Below, piece by piece: positions 34,026-42,522 of a DNA stretch of 57,779 nucleotides. Below the pieces are notes generated by a model that searched no databases, was not told where the DNA came from, and saw only the letters and a list, made by a program, of their open reading frames with translations. The stretch covers positions 1-57,779 of the forward strand of contig JAQSWQ010000044.1 in the NCBI GenBank assembly GCA_029266525.1, given 5' to 3'. The stretch comes from Microvirga sp. Lineage in GTDB: Bacteria > Pseudomonadota > Alphaproteobacteria > Rhizobiales > Beijerinckiaceae. The translations under genes and the position numbers were made by a program. Numbering within the stretch: the first letter of the stretch is position 1; every line of letters begins with the position of its first letter.

Positions 34026-35300
34026 ATGCCAGCAGTCAGCGCCTTCAACCCGACCGGCAAACCAAGCATCGACGGCCTGCTCGGCGGCACCAAATGGGCG
34101 GTGGCATCGCTCACCTTCAGCTTTCCGGCGCTTGCCAGCCACTACGGCCCCGATTACGGGGACGGCGAGACGACCGACAACTTCGGAGCGCTGAACCCGA
34201 CCCAGCAGGCGGCCGCGCGCGCCGCCCTCGCCATGTACGCCGCCGTCTCGAACCTGTCGTTCAGCGAGGTCGCCGAGAGCGCAACCCGGCACGGCGACCT
34301 GCGCTACGCCAGATCCGATGCGCCCTCGACCGCCTGGGCCTACTTCCCGAGCCCTTGGCCGGAGGGGGGCGACGTTTGGTTCAACAACTCGCTCGGCCGC
34401 TACGACAACCCGGTCCGCGGCAACTACGCCTGGCACACCGTCCTGCACGAGACCGGCCATGCCCTCGGGCTGAAGCACCCGCACGAGCCCGACGGCGCCT
34501 TCGGAGCCATGCCCATCGACCGCGACTCGGTCGAGTACACCGTGATGAGCTACCGCTCCCATGTCGGCGACTCGACCGCAGGCGGCTACGTCAACGGCAG
34601 CTGGGACTTCCCCCAGACCCTGATGATGGACGACATCAGGGCGATCCAGGAGATGTACGGCCCGAACTACGGCACCAACGCCGGCGACACCGTCTACCAG
34701 TGGAGCCCGACCACCGGCGAGCTGTCGATCGACGGCGCGCCGCAGGGCTCGCCGGGCGCGAACCGGATCTTCCTGACGGTTTGGGACGGCGGCGGCGTCG
34801 ATACCTATGATTTCTCGAGCTACGCGGCCGCGCTGACCATCAGCCTCGAGCCGGCGGCCTGGAGCACGGCCTCGGCGGCGCAGCTCGCACGGCTCGACCA
34901 GGCGCTCGGCGGGACCCGCGTCGCTGCGGGCAACATCGCAAACAGCCACCTCTTCAACGGCGACGCGCGCTCGCTGATCGAGAACGCCAAGGGCGGCAGC
35001 GCGGCCGATCGCATCGCCGGCAACGACGGCGCGAACGCGCTGTGGGGAATGGCCGGCAGCGACACGCTGCTCGGCGGCGCCGGCGACGACACGCTGCGGG
35101 GCCGCCGGAGACGATCGCCTCGAGGGCGGCGCCGGCATCGATGCGGCGGCCTATCTCGGCGGTTCCGCCGAGTTCGAGTGGCACGGCAACGGCGACGGCA
35201 CCTGGACCCTCACCGACCTCAGGACGAGCCGGCCCGAAGGCATCGACCTCCTCGTCGGCATGGAGGTCCTGCTCTTCGCAGACCGCACCATCGCCCTTGA
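34026..35300 (+). CDS. fragment 1: M10 protease domain and first RTX repeats
   Basis: Intact protease domain with zinc site and Met-turn, then the start of the calcium-binding repeat (AGSDTLLGGAGDDTLRG). After about 35100 the frame reads Arg-rich nonsense (RRRRSPRGRRRHR) to a stop at 35300. Catalytic part is complete, but the secretion signal would be lost. Confidence 0.7.
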   Translation: MPAVSAFNPTGKPSIDGLLGGTKWAVASLTFSFPALASHYGPDYGDGETTDNFGALNPTQQAAARAALAMYAAVSNLSFSEVAESATRHGDLRYARSDAPSTAWAYFPSPWPEGGDVWFNNSLGRYDNPVRGNYAWHTVLHETGHALGLKHPHEPDGAFGAMPIDRDSVEYTVMSYRSHVGDSTAGGYVNGSWDFPQTLMMDDIRAIQEMYGPNYGTNAGDTVYQWSPTTGELSIDGAPQGSPGANRIFLTVWDGGGVDTYDFSSYAAALTISLEPAAWSTASAAQLARLDQALGGTRVAAGNIANSHLFNGDARSLIENAKGGSAADRIAGNDGANALWGMAGSDTLLGGAGDDTLRGRRRRSPRGRRRHRCGGLSRRFRRVRVARQRRRHLDPHRPQDEPARRHRPPRRHGGPALRRPHHRP

Positions 35301-35997
35301 GGTGCCGCAGATCGAGGATCCGGTAGACCGTCCGACCGGCGCGTCCGGCGACGATTGGCTGCAGGGCGGGCCAGCCGCCGACTACCTGTTCGGGATGGCA
35401 GGCAACGACTCGCTGTTCGGCCAGTCGGGTGCCGACTGGCTCGACGGCGGCGACGGCAATGACTTCCTGTTCGGCATGGGCGACCACGACACCCTGGGCG
35501 GCGGCGCCGGCGAGGACTGGCTCGACGGCGGCGACGGCCAGGATGTGATGGCGGGCGGCCCCGGCAACGATCTCCTCGGCGGCGGCGCGGGCAACGACTC
35601 CCTCTCCGGCGAAGGCGGCGCCGATCTGATCTACGGCGGCGCCGGGGACGACGTCGCGACGGGCGGCGACGGCGACGACGCGATCTCCGGCAACGACGGC
35701 GACGACCTGATCGTCGGCGGCGCGGCAGTGGACCTTCTCTACGGCGGAGCGGGCAGCGACAGCTTCGTGTTCGACGTCGCAAGCTCCGGACTGGACGTGA
35801 TCGCGGACGGCACCTTCGGGCCCGGACCCGGCGACCGGATCATCGTCCAGAACTCCGGAACCATCGACAGCTTCGGCGAGCTCTCGCTCTACCAGAGCGG
35901 CTCCGACGTGGTGGTCGCCTTCGGCGCTACGACCGGCATCTTCATCAGGAACGCGACGATCGCCGAGATCGCCCCCGACGACTTCCTGTTTGCGTGA
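35104..35997 (+). CDS. fragment 2: RTX repeats and C-terminal secretion region
   Basis: Continues the protein in the next frame from about 35104 to the stop at 35995-35997. It contains a non-repeat insert (EFEWHGNGDGTWTLTDL), then many GGxGxDxxx nonapeptides (GGDGNDFLFG, GGGAGNDSLSG, GGAGDDVATGG) that bind Ca2+ outside the cell. The end has FVFDVASSGLDVI and a hydrophobic C-terminus, the type I signal style. The first ATG/GTG in this frame is at 35260. Confidence 0.7.
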   Translation, partial: AGDDRLEGGAGIDAAAYLGGSAEFEWHGNGDGTWTLTDLRTSRPEGIDLLVGMEVLLFADRTIALEVPQIEDPVDRPTGASGDDWLQGGPAADYLFGMAGNDSLFGQSGADWLDGGDGNDFLFGMGDHDTLGGGAGEDWLDGGDGQDVMAGGPGNDLLGGGAGNDSLSGEGGADLIYGGAGDDVATGGDGDDAISGNDGDDLIVGGAAVDLLYGGAGSDSFVFDVASSGLDVIADGTFGPGPGDRIIVQNSGTIDSFGELSLYQSGSDVVVAFGATTGIFIRNATIAEIAPDDFLFA

Positions 35998-36142
35998 GGG
36001 GAAGCGGGCTCGGCGCGACCGGCTCGCCGCCACCCCGCCCGGCCGGCGGGCATCCGATCATTGCGCAGGCCCGCGCTCCCCAATAGCATCCGCCCTCACG
36101 AACAGGCGCCCGCCAGCGCCGGCCGCATATCGGAGGAAGCCC

Positions 36143-37210
36143 GTGCCGAACGCCTACAACGTCCTGATCCTCGGAGCGTCCTACGGCTCGCTGCTCGCGA
36201 CGAAGCTCGCGCTCGCCGGGCACAACACCAAGCTCGTCTGCCTGCCGGCCGAGGCCGAGGCGATCAACCGGGACGGCGCCGTGGTGCGGCTGCCGGTCAA
36301 AGGGCGCGGCCAGGTCGAGATCCGCTCGAAGGGCCTGCCGGGCCAGGTCTCGGCCGACGGGCCCGGCGCCGTGAACCCCTCCGACTACGACCTCGTCGGC
36401 TTGGCCATGCAGGAGCCGCAATACCGCTCGCCCGGCGTGCGCGAGCTCCTCGACGCGGTCGGCCGCGCCAAGGTGCCGGCGATGTCGATCATGAACATGC
36501 CGCCGCTGACCTATCTCAGGCGCGTGCCGTGCGTCGACGCCGACAAGCTCAAAGCCGCCTACACCGATCCGACCGTGTGGCAGAGCTTCGACCCGGCTTA
36601 TCTGACCCTGTGCAGCCCCGACCCGCAGGCCTTCCGCCCGCCGGAGGAGCCGGTCAACGTGCTCCAGGTGACGCTGCCGACCAACTTCAAGGTCGCGCGC
36701 TTCGACTCCGACGAGCACACCGGAATGCTGCGCCGCATGCAGGCCGACATCGAGGCCGTGCGCTGGGACGCCGGCGGCGAGAAGATCGAGCTGCCGGTGA
36801 AATTGAAGGTGCATGACAGCGTGTTCGTGCCGCTCGCCAAATGGGCGATGCTGCTCACCGGCAACTACCGCTGCGTGACCAAGGACGGGCCGCGCGCCAT
36901 CAAGGAGGCGGTGCACACGAACCCCGAGGAGTCGCGGGCGGTCTACGACTGGGTGCGCGAGCTCTGCATCTCGCTCGGCGCGGCCCCGGACGACCTCGTG
37001 CCGTTCGAGAAATACGCCGCCGCGGCGCAGGGGCTCGCGCGGCCGTCCTCGGCGGCCCGCGCGCTCTTTGCCGGCGCGCCGAACATCGAGCGGGTCGACC
37101 GGCTGGTTCAGGCGATCGCGGCCCAGAAGGGGAAGCGCCACCCGGTGGTCGACGCGACGGTGGCGCTCGTCGACGACCGCCTCGCCCAGAACCGCAAGGC
37201 GGCCGCTTGA
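36143..37210 (+). CDS. Rossmann-fold oxidoreductase, ketopantoate reductase/opine dehydrogenase-like
   Basis: A 355-residue cytoplasmic protein from GTG 36143 with CGGAGGAAG as ribosome site. The N-terminal NAD(P)-binding motif is NVLILGASYGSLLATKLALAG, a variant of GxGxxG with Ser/Tyr. Family sequence follows in CLPAEAEAINRDGAVVRLPV and a helical C-terminal half. It resembles the ApbA/PanE superfamily, but the substrate-binding Lys context is not the classical one. It could be an opine-type or other 2-ketoacid reductase. Function not assigned; the fold is clear. Confidence 0.65.
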   Translation: MPNAYNVLILGASYGSLLATKLALAGHNTKLVCLPAEAEAINRDGAVVRLPVKGRGQVEIRSKGLPGQVSADGPGAVNPSDYDLVGLAMQEPQYRSPGVRELLDAVGRAKVPAMSIMNMPPLTYLRRVPCVDADKLKAAYTDPTVWQSFDPAYLTLCSPDPQAFRPPEEPVNVLQVTLPTNFKVARFDSDEHTGMLRRMQADIEAVRWDAGGEKIELPVKLKVHDSVFVPLAKWAMLLTGNYRCVTKDGPRAIKEAVHTNPEESRAVYDWVRELCISLGAAPDDLVPFEKYAAAAQGLARPSSAARALFAGAPNIERVDRLVQAIAAQKGKRHPVVDATVALVDDRLAQNRKAAA

Positions 37211-37582
37211 GCCACCGTCGCTGGCCGTTCCAGATCCCGGCAATGTTGCCGGAAAAACCCGACAATGTTGCCGGGCAACACCGGTGATGTTGCCCGCCCG
37301 CCGGTGATGACGAAGCAGCGGCGGCGGGACGGTCCGATCCCGGGCCTGCCCGAGCTTTGTCATGCCCGGGCTTGACCCGGGCATCCAGAACACCGCTGCG
37401 AGAGACCCGCTCGACTGGATTGCCGGGTCGAGCCCGGCAATGACAATTCGAATGATCCGGGCATGGCAGGCCTCGCCATTGCCACCGATCTCGGGCTTGC
37501 CCGAGATCGGCCCTTTGAGCGCGCAAGTCGGGCAGGCCCGACTTGCGTGGCGGCATCCTCGCGGGGACCGGGAGGACGAGCG
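37211..37582. repeat. 372-bp gene-free run of palindromic repeats
   Basis: Contains three ATGTTGCC units (within CCGGCAATGTTGCCGG, ACAATGTTGCCGGGCAAC and GGTGATGTTGCCC, 37240-37300). Then come paired hairpins ATGCCCGGGCTTGACCCGGGCAT and ATTGCCGGGTCGAGCCCGGCAAT (37362-37442), CGATCTCGGGCTTGCCCGAGATCG and CAAGTCGGGCAGGCCCGACTTG. This is the GTCATTGCCGGGCTTGACCCGGCAAT-type rhizobial repeat family. No gene seen. Confidence 0.65.
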
Positions 37583-37795
37583 ATGAAGCTGCATTACTAC
37601 CCGGAGACAGACAGCCTCTACATCGAGCTGAAGGACTCGCCCGGCGTCGAGACGCGCGAGGTCGTGGAAGGGCTCGTCGTCGATCTCGACCACAAGGGCG
37701 ACGTCGTCGGCTTCGACATCGACCGCGCCTCGGGCAAGCTCGACCTCACGAAGGTCGAGACGATCGCGCTCCCGGCCGCGACCGCGGCGGAGTGA
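37583..37795 (+). CDS. DUF2283 family protein
   Basis: A 70-residue protein from ATG 37583 with GGGAGGACGAGCG just upstream. MKLHYYPETDSLYIEL and VVEGLVVDLDHKGDVVGFDID are the family signature, a small beta-rich fold. Function unknown; members are often next to toxin-antitoxin genes, as is the case here with the convergent HicA pair. Pro/Ala tail at the end. Confidence 0.82.
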   Translation: MKLHYYPETDSLYIELKDSPGVETREVVEGLVVDLDHKGDVVGFDIDRASGKLDLTKVETIALPAATAAE

Positions 37796-37808
37796 CGATC
37801 CGGCCTCT

Positions 37809-38006
37809 TCAAAACGCCTTCGGCAGCCCGGCTTGGCGAAGGATCGCATTGGCCGTGTGCTTGCTCGGGATGTGGATCGGCACGGCGAAGTTTCGTTTGG
37901 GTGATTGGCTGTGCCAGATCTCGTGGCTGCCTTTGCCTTGCCGAATGAAGCCGCAGCCGCCCTCGCGCGGAAGCTCCCGCAGGGCGCGATCGAACTGAGG
38001 GGCCAT
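37809..38006 (-). CDS. HicA-family toxin (mRNA interferase)
   Basis: A 65-residue HicA-like protein with a double-stranded-RNA-binding-like fold. The catalytic His is in RQGKGSHEIWHS, and VPIHIPSKHTANAILRQAGL completes the family signature. ATG directly follows the stop of the DUF1902 gene (TGAATG). Here the antitoxin candidate is upstream and the toxin downstream, reversed from classical hicAB. It would cleave mRNA unless neutralised by its partner. Confidence 0.88.
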   Translation of the reverse strand: MAPQFDRALRELPREGGCGFIRQGKGSHEIWHSQSPKRNFAVPIHIPSKHTANAILRQAGLPKAF

Positions 38007-38243
38007 TCAGGCTGCGGCGCGTCCGGCTTCACGCAGCGCCGTGATCTGCAGGAAGACCGAGGCGGGATCGACCCCCGGGTGATTGTCCGGCAAGAGGTCG
38101 AGCGCCATGGCGGCGATCTTCGCCAGGAGCTCGTCGAGGGTCCGAGCGTCGGCGGCGGCGGGAACGTCGTCGCAATGCCCGCTCCAGAGCGATGCCTCGT
38201 CGTCCCAGACGGCAGAAATCGTGAAGATCACCGGCCTTGCCAT
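38007..38243 (-). CDS. DUF1902 family protein, probable HicB-like antitoxin
   Basis: A 78-residue protein from ATG 38243. The fold signature is FTISAVWDDEASLWSGHCDDV, which resembles the partial RNase H-like HicB core (a degraded RNase H fold), followed by helix DARTLDELLAKIAAMALDLLPDN. No DNA-binding C-terminal domain is seen, so transcriptional autoregulation would need another factor. Pairing with HicA by abutting reading frames is the basis for the antitoxin call. Confidence 0.75.
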   Translation of the reverse strand: MARPVIFTISAVWDDEASLWSGHCDDVPAAADARTLDELLAKIAAMALDLLPDNHPGVDPASVFLQITALREAGRAAA

Positions 38244-38484
38244 GCCCGCCTCTCTAGCATGCTCCGAGAGCTTCGTCGCTCCGGCACCGGGCCGATGCAC
38301 GCGCGCCGCTCCCGCCGCAGCCTTGACAGCCCGCGGCGGCCCGGCACCCTCGCTGCCGTCGGCAATGGCTGGGTGGCAGGTCTTTCTGTGCACGACCGGA
38401 GCCGAGGTCGTTCTCCTTCGGGCGACCTGCTACAGAGATGCGGCGCTCGCCCCTCCGAGGCGTCCGGCGCCGCCACGGCGGAGC

Positions 38485-38931
38485 TTGTATTTGGCATTTA
38501 CCACATCTAAACTCGGCTTGCAACCGCAGTTCGTGGAGCTGCTGCGCATGCTGGTCGAGCGCATCCTGGGCGAGGTCTTTCCGGAGGAGACCGGGGCCGC
38601 GCGGCTGCAGCAGGTCGGGCTCTTCACCCTGATCTTTGTGCTCCAGAACGACAAGGAGCCGGTGACCGCCTCGCGCATCGCCGCCCTGTCCGGACAGGCG
38701 CACAGCGAGGTGTCACGACAGGTGCAGAAGCTTCTGAAGATCGGGCTCGTCGAGCGCACGGCCGTCACGAGCCCGCACGGGCGCGGGCGCGCCTGGCACC
38801 TCTCGGTCAAGCGCGGGCCCGAGAGCAAGAAGCTGCTGGAGGCGCTGTTCGGGGCGGAGATCGTGAAGAGCGCGGGCAAGGGGCCATCCAAGACAGGCAC
38901 GAAGGCTCGGCCGCGCACGCCGCCCAGGTGA
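38485..38931 (+). CDS. winged-helix (MarR-like) transcriptional regulator
   Basis: About 148 residues if started at TTG 38485; ATG 38548 gives a shorter protein, and the true start is unclear. The winged-helix part is QVGLFTLIFVLQNDKEPVTASRIAALSGQAHSEVSRQVQKLLKIGLVERT, followed by a wing containing SPHGRGRAWHLSVK. The C-terminus is Lys/Pro-rich. Targets are unknown. It follows the divergent DUF1902-HicA pair, so it could regulate that pair, though there is no direct evidence. Confidence 0.65.
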   Translation: MYLAFTTSKLGLQPQFVELLRMLVERILGEVFPEETGAARLQQVGLFTLIFVLQNDKEPVTASRIAALSGQAHSEVSRQVQKLLKIGLVERTAVTSPHGRGRAWHLSVKRGPESKKLLEALFGAEIVKSAGKGPSKTGTKARPRTPPR

Positions 38932-39139
38932 CCTACCCTTTCAGGACCGCGTCGCGCACGCTGCGCGAGCCGCTGTATCGAGGAGAGCCGAGCGGGGAAG
39001 CTGCATTGCTTCCGGAGACAGGTAGCCTCTCGATGATTCGAAGCGCCATTTGACGCCAGCGGGCATCCCTCCCATGTTGCAGGAACTCTCAAGCTTCTAG
39101 AGGGCTTAGGCCTCCTCTGAGGTCCCGCTCACAAGGTCC

Positions 39140-39559
39140 GTGTTCGAAATTCTGATTGCGATCGTCCTCATCGGACTGAACGGCATCTTCGCCCTCTCCG
39201 AGCTCGCCATCGTGTCCGCGCGTAAGGCGCGGCTGCGGGCCTTGGCTGGTAGGGGCCAGAGGGGCGCCGCCACTGCGCTCGTGCTCGCTGAAGACCCGGG
39301 ACGGTTTCTCTCGACCGTTCAGATCGGGATCACGCTCGTTGGCATTCTGGCCGGCGTGTTCTCAGGCGCTGCGTTGAGCGAGCGCTTCGACTCCGTGCTC
39401 GAGGGTTGGGGCGTGCCGACGCGCGTTGCCGAGCCGCTCGCTTACGTCATGGTCATCGGCGCCATCACCTTTCTGTCGGTCGTCATCGGCGAGCTCGTTC
39501 CGAAGCATTTCGCCTTGAAAACGCGGAGGGCATTGCCTGTGCCGTGGCGCCGCTCATGA
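39140..39559 (+). CDS. fragment 1: N-terminal CNNM membrane part
   Basis: Contains the first hydrophobic helix with the GLNGIFALSELAIVSARKARL signature, ALAYV-type helix and VIGELVPK. Out-of-frame after about 39520, ending at 39559. Confidence 0.65.
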   Translation: MFEILIAIVLIGLNGIFALSELAIVSARKARLRALAGRGQRGAATALVLAEDPGRFLSTVQIGITLVGILAGVFSGAALSERFDSVLEGWGVPTRVAEPLAYVMVIGAITFLSVVIGELVPKHFALKTRRALPVPWRRS

Positions 39560-40419
39560 CGGCGATCTCGCGGTTTGCCGCACCCGCCGTCTGGCTCCTC
39601 GATAGCTCCACCAAGCTCGTCTTTCGGGTCATGGGCGTGAAGACCGAACCCGAGGCACCGGTCACCGAGCAGGATATCAAAACTCTGGTCGCCGAAGCCG
39701 AGACGGCCGGCGTGATCGAAACGGACGAGCGGAACATGATTGCCGGAGTGCTCCGCCTCGGTGATCGCGCCGTAAAAGGTGTCATGACTCCGCGAACCGA
39801 TGTGGATTGGATCGATCTGGCCGACAGCGAAGGTGAGATTCAGACCGTGCTTATCGAGACGCCCCATACCCGTCTTCCGGTCTGTGACGGCCACCCGGAC
39901 AACGTCCTGGGCGTCGTCCAATCGCGCGAGCTCCTGGCTGCACTTCTGCGCAAGGAGCCGCTGAATGTGAGAAGCCGGACACGCCGGGCACCCGTCATAC
40001 CGGATACGATCGATGCCCTCACTGTGCTGAACACGTTACGCGAGGCCGAAGTGCCCATGGCGCTGGTGCACGACGAGTATGGACATTTCGAGGGGATCGT
40101 GACCCCAGCCGACATTCTCGATGCCATTGCCGGCGCGTTTCGCTCTGACGCCATCGCCGACCAGCCCGAGGCCATGCAGCGTCAGGACGGGTCGTGGTTG
40201 CTCGCGGGCTCCATGCCCGCGGACGAGATGGCGGATCTGCTCGGCATAGCGTTGCCGGAGAGCCGCGACTACGAAACCGTCGCTGGCCTTGTCATCGGGG
40301 ACCTGCACCACCTCCCGGAAAGCGGCGAGTACGTCGACAAATTCGGCTGGCGGTTCGAGGTGGTCGACATGGACGGCCGCCGCGTCGATAAAGTTCTTGC
40401 CACACGCGTTCCCGTTTAG
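39406..40419 (+). CDS. fragment 2: CBS pair and CorC domain
   Basis: In-frame sequence from about 39520 onward: NAEGIACAVAPLM, then CBS and CorC/HlyC domains ending RVDKVLATRVPV. Codons before 39520 are out of frame. Confidence 0.65.
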   Translation: MGRADARCRAARLRHGHRRHHLSVGRHRRARSEAFRLENAEGIACAVAPLMTAISRFAAPAVWLLDSSTKLVFRVMGVKTEPEAPVTEQDIKTLVAEAETAGVIETDERNMIAGVLRLGDRAVKGVMTPRTDVDWIDLADSEGEIQTVLIETPHTRLPVCDGHPDNVLGVVQSRELLAALLRKEPLNVRSRTRRAPVIPDTIDALTVLNTLREAEVPMALVHDEYGHFEGIVTPADILDAIAGAFRSDAIADQPEAMQRQDGSWLLAGSMPADEMADLLGIALPESRDYETVAGLVIGDLHHLPESGEYVDKFGWRFEVVDMDGRRVDKVLATRVPV

Positions 40420-40448
40420 GTGTCGCGTTCAGGCATCCCCAGCTCTGC

Positions 40449-41747
40449 CTAGGTCAGAGCGCTCGCCTCACTGATTAGGCGCACGTTGTTGCCTGGTACG
40501 AGGCCTTGGGGGACCGGCACGTCGGTTTGGTGATACGATGCATTGAGCACAAGGTTCGGGGCAGCCTTGAGATCGAGGCGCCGGACGATGATCGCCGTGT
40601 AGGCCGACTGGTCGGCGACGGGATTGGAGGCATCCACGGTGAAGTAGCCGCGTGGCAGATAGATGGTTCCGAGAAGGGTGCGGGCGTTGTCGCTGGTGAT
40701 CTTGTACTCGCGCGAACCGGGCGCGTTGCGGTCTCCAAAGAAGAGGATACCGGCCATCGGTCCGTCCTTCGGGGCCCCGAGGTTCACGGTCGATGAGCTG
40801 AGGAAGTCGAAGCTCGCGTCCTTGCCAGTGAAGTAGAGCCCGACATTGCGGCCGTAGAGGGTCGCGGTTTCGTCGACCTTGAGCATGCCGTCCCTGATGA
40901 CGTAGATGCCCTCGCTGAGAGTGACCTTGGCCGCCTTCTTGATCTCGATGCCGCCGCAGTAGGTTCCGGGTCCGAGCACCTGATCCGTCTCGATCGTCAG
41001 CTTTTCGGTCTTGCCGCCCTTGCAAGGACCGACCGGGGGCGCTGGCCGATTGCTGAGCGGGTCAGGCATCCGCGGGCAATCGGTCTTGCGCTCGCCCGAG
41101 TAGTTCGAGGCTGACCCGGCGAAGCCTCCGGACGAGCAGATGAACTGCGCCTTCAGAATTGCGCTGCTGGTCGATTTGACGCCGTCCTTATGCTGCGAGT
41201 TCGAGTATACGGCGCATTCCGCGGCCGTGATGCGGGCTTTAGCATCAAGCGATACCGTCTGACTGACTTCAGGATCGAGCCCGAGCACGCAGACCTTGCG
41301 CGTGCCGCCTCTCACGGCGGTGGCGGAGACCGTGATCTGGCTGCCCTCCGGCTTCAGGATCTTGCTGAGGCTCGCCGCATGCCGCTGGCTGAGCCGGACC
41401 TCCACCCCGGTATGGGCGCTGTTGACCTCAGCCTCGATGGATAGGTCGGCTGGAACGGGGCCAAGTTCGGCCTGAACGACGCTGCGGGCGACCGCGCTGA
41501 CGCGAGAGCGGTCGGCCGTCGAAACCGACAAGTCTTGTGTGGCCGCTATCGCAGCGGCGTCGGCGGCCTTCTGCAAGCGCGCCTTTAGATGAACGGCAGT
41601 GCCGAAGTCCAATGCGACGCCGGCCACTCCAAGCAGCAGCGCCACGCCGAGCCCGAAGAGCACGACCACTCCACCCTGTTCGGCGGCAAGAAAGCCGAGA
41701 CAGCATTGAGAAGTCTTTATGGAGGTCCCCACGGCAGATGAGCCCAA
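40449..41747 (-). CDS. TadG-like (TadE/TadG N-terminal) surface or pilus-associated protein
   Basis: A 432-residue protein with a TadG-type N-terminus: QGGVVVLFGLGVALLLGVAGVALDFG membrane anchor followed by LKARLQKAADAAAIAAT, the hallmark of TadE/TadG proteins. The rest is extracytoplasmic and beta-rich (IYVIRDGMLKVDETATLYG, GILFFGDRNAPGSREYKI), with several Cys. The start is uncertain: TTG 41747, with GGAGAG immediately before it, or GTG 41732. No other tad/flp genes are in the window, so it is an orphan. Confidence 0.72.
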   Translation of the reverse strand: MGSSAVGTSIKTSQCCLGFLAAEQGGVVVLFGLGVALLLGVAGVALDFGTAVHLKARLQKAADAAAIAATQDLSVSTADRSRVSAVARSVVQAELGPVPADLSIEAEVNSAHTGVEVRLSQRHAASLSKILKPEGSQITVSATAVRGGTRKVCVLGLDPEVSQTVSLDAKARITAAECAVYSNSQHKDGVKSTSSAILKAQFICSSGGFAGSASNYSGERKTDCPRMPDPLSNRPAPPVGPCKGGKTEKLTIETDQVLGPGTYCGGIEIKKAAKVTLSEGIYVIRDGMLKVDETATLYGRNVGLYFTGKDASFDFLSSSTVNLGAPKDGPMAGILFFGDRNAPGSREYKITSDNARTLLGTIYLPRGYFTVDASNPVADQSAYTAIIVRRLDLKAAPNLVLNASYHQTDVPVPQGLVPGNNVRLISEASALT

Positions 41748-41795
41748 CTCTCCGCTGAGACAAACGCAAAACCTCTAAGATTGCGTAAGGCTGGC

Positions 41796-41848
41796 CACCC
41801 GCTCGCGGCTTCGCAGCGAGTTGGCCTCTCTCCCGGCGAGGGAGAGGT
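41796..41848. repeat. dispersed palindromic repeat, copy 2
   Basis: CACCCGCTCGCGG-CTTCGCAGCGAG then TTGGCCTCTCTCCCGGCGAGGGAGAGG, the same architecture as 5280-5334 and 42186-42248. Confidence 0.65.
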
Positions 41849-41977
41849 GCTCACCCCGCGCGCGAAGATGCACAACTACCCTACTTGGTCACTGCGGCGG
41901 TGGAAGGGGCGAGGCCGCCGCCCCTCCGCCGGGCGAGGCCGGCTCGCGGCGAAGGCGCGCAAGCGCGGGCGGGTGCA

Positions 41978-42036
41978 TTGATCCTCCCCCGCGCAGCGGG
42001 CGAGGGGACCATGCGAAGCGTGGTGGAGGGGGCGAG
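41978..42036 (+). repeat. intact copy of the repeat that is IS-interrupted at 29.7-30.9 kb
   Basis: TTGATCCTCCCCCGCGCAGC-GGGCGAG-GGGACCATGCGAAGCGTGG-TGGAGGGGGCGAG. Joins, without interruption, the two halves found at 29734-29760 and 30842-30876; this is the reference for locating the IS110 ends. Confidence 0.75.
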
Positions 42037-42185
42037 CGCCGGAGTGGTGGGCGGGATGAAGGCTCGCGTGCGCCCGTGACAAGCCGGCGCTCCACGCCCG
42101 CGCCCCCCACCTCGCTCGCGCTTCGCGCGAGTCGGTCCTCCCCACCCCGGGGAGGAGTTCGGTGCGCTTCGGCGGCGCACTTCGG

Positions 42186-42248
42186 CCCTCACCCGCTCGC
42201 GCCTGCCCGGCGCGAGTCGGCCTCTCCCCGCAGGCGGGAGAGGAAGGG
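42186..42248. repeat. dispersed palindromic repeat, copy 3
   Basis: CCTCACCCGCTCGCGCC...GGCGCGAG then TCGGCCTCTCCCCGCAGGCGGGAGAGG, directly before the minE stop. The whole 41748-42249 stretch is gene-free repeat DNA, with additional hairpins (CTCGCGCTTCGCGCGAG and TCCTCCCCACCCCGGGGAGGA near 42115-42160). Confidence 0.65.
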
Positions 42249-42249
42249 G

Positions 42250-42522
42250 CTAGGCGCTGAGCGCCAGCGCCTCGGCCGGCGTGCGGATCTCGATGTCGAC
42301 CTCGAGGGTCGAGACCGAGCCGCCGCGGTCCATGCGGACCTGGATCTTGTCGCGGTCGACCGTGACGTGCTTGGCGATCACCGCGAGGATCTCCTCGCGC
42401 AGGATGTTGACGAGGTCGGAGCGCCCGCCGGTCGCGGCGCGCTCATGGGCGAGCAGAAGCTGCAGGCGCTCGCGCGCGACCGGCGCCGAGCCGCGGCCGC
42501 GGAAGAACGAGAGCACGTTCAT
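42250..42522 (-). CDS. minE: cell division topological specificity factor MinE
   Basis: A 90-residue MinE, starting [29 protein letters not shown] with the membrane-binding and anti-MinCD helix. The topological domain follows: [32 protein letters not shown]. It stimulates MinD ATPase and drives oscillation so that FtsZ assembles at midcell. Overlaps the minD stop by 4 bp; last gene of the minCDE operon. Confidence 0.97.
   Translation of the reverse strand: MNVLSFFRGRGSAPVARERLQLLLAHERAATGGRSDLVNILREEILAVIAKHVTVDRDKIQVRMDRGGSVSTLEVDIEIRTPAEALALSA

Larger units (their letters stand above)
34026..35997 (+). pseudogene. serralysin-like M10 metalloprotease with RTX repeats, frameshifted
   Basis: Secreted zinc protease, about 657 residues if repaired. 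The protease domain has HETGHALGLKH (HExxHxxGxxH zinc site, near residue 140) and the Met-turn YTVMSYRS. It is followed by a GGNAxDxLxGxAGxDTLxG-type calcium-binding RTX region and a C-terminal type I secretion end (DDFLFA). At about 35100 an extra base in a GGGGCCGCC run moves the reading frame: GDDTLRG is followed out of frame, while RLEGGAGIDAAAYLGG continues in frame +1. ATG 34026 was chosen as start. There is no signal peptide, as expected for type I secretion; no transporter genes are adjacent. Confidence 0.82.
39140..40419 (+). pseudogene. CNNM/CorC-type (hemolysin family) membrane protein with a one-base deletion
   Basis: Membrane protein of about 426 residues if repaired: DUF21/CNNM transmembrane domain (residues 1-190), paired CBS domains and a CorC/HlyC C-terminal domain. 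Members are linked to Mg2+/Co2+ transport. It opens at GTG 39140 (FEILIAIVLIGLNGIFALSELA). IGELVPKHFALK is then followed out of frame. One additional A in the run at 39518-39521 restores ALKNAEGIACAVAPLM. The rest is typical: VMTPRTDVDWIDL (CBS1), VHDEYGHFEGIVTPADIL (CBS2) and GWRFEVVDMDGRRVDKV (CorC end). Confidence 0.85.

Noticed and set aside
38932-39139. tRNA-like sequence near GATTCGAA (39036)
   Set aside because: No acceptor stem, anticodon stem or D arm could be folded around it.
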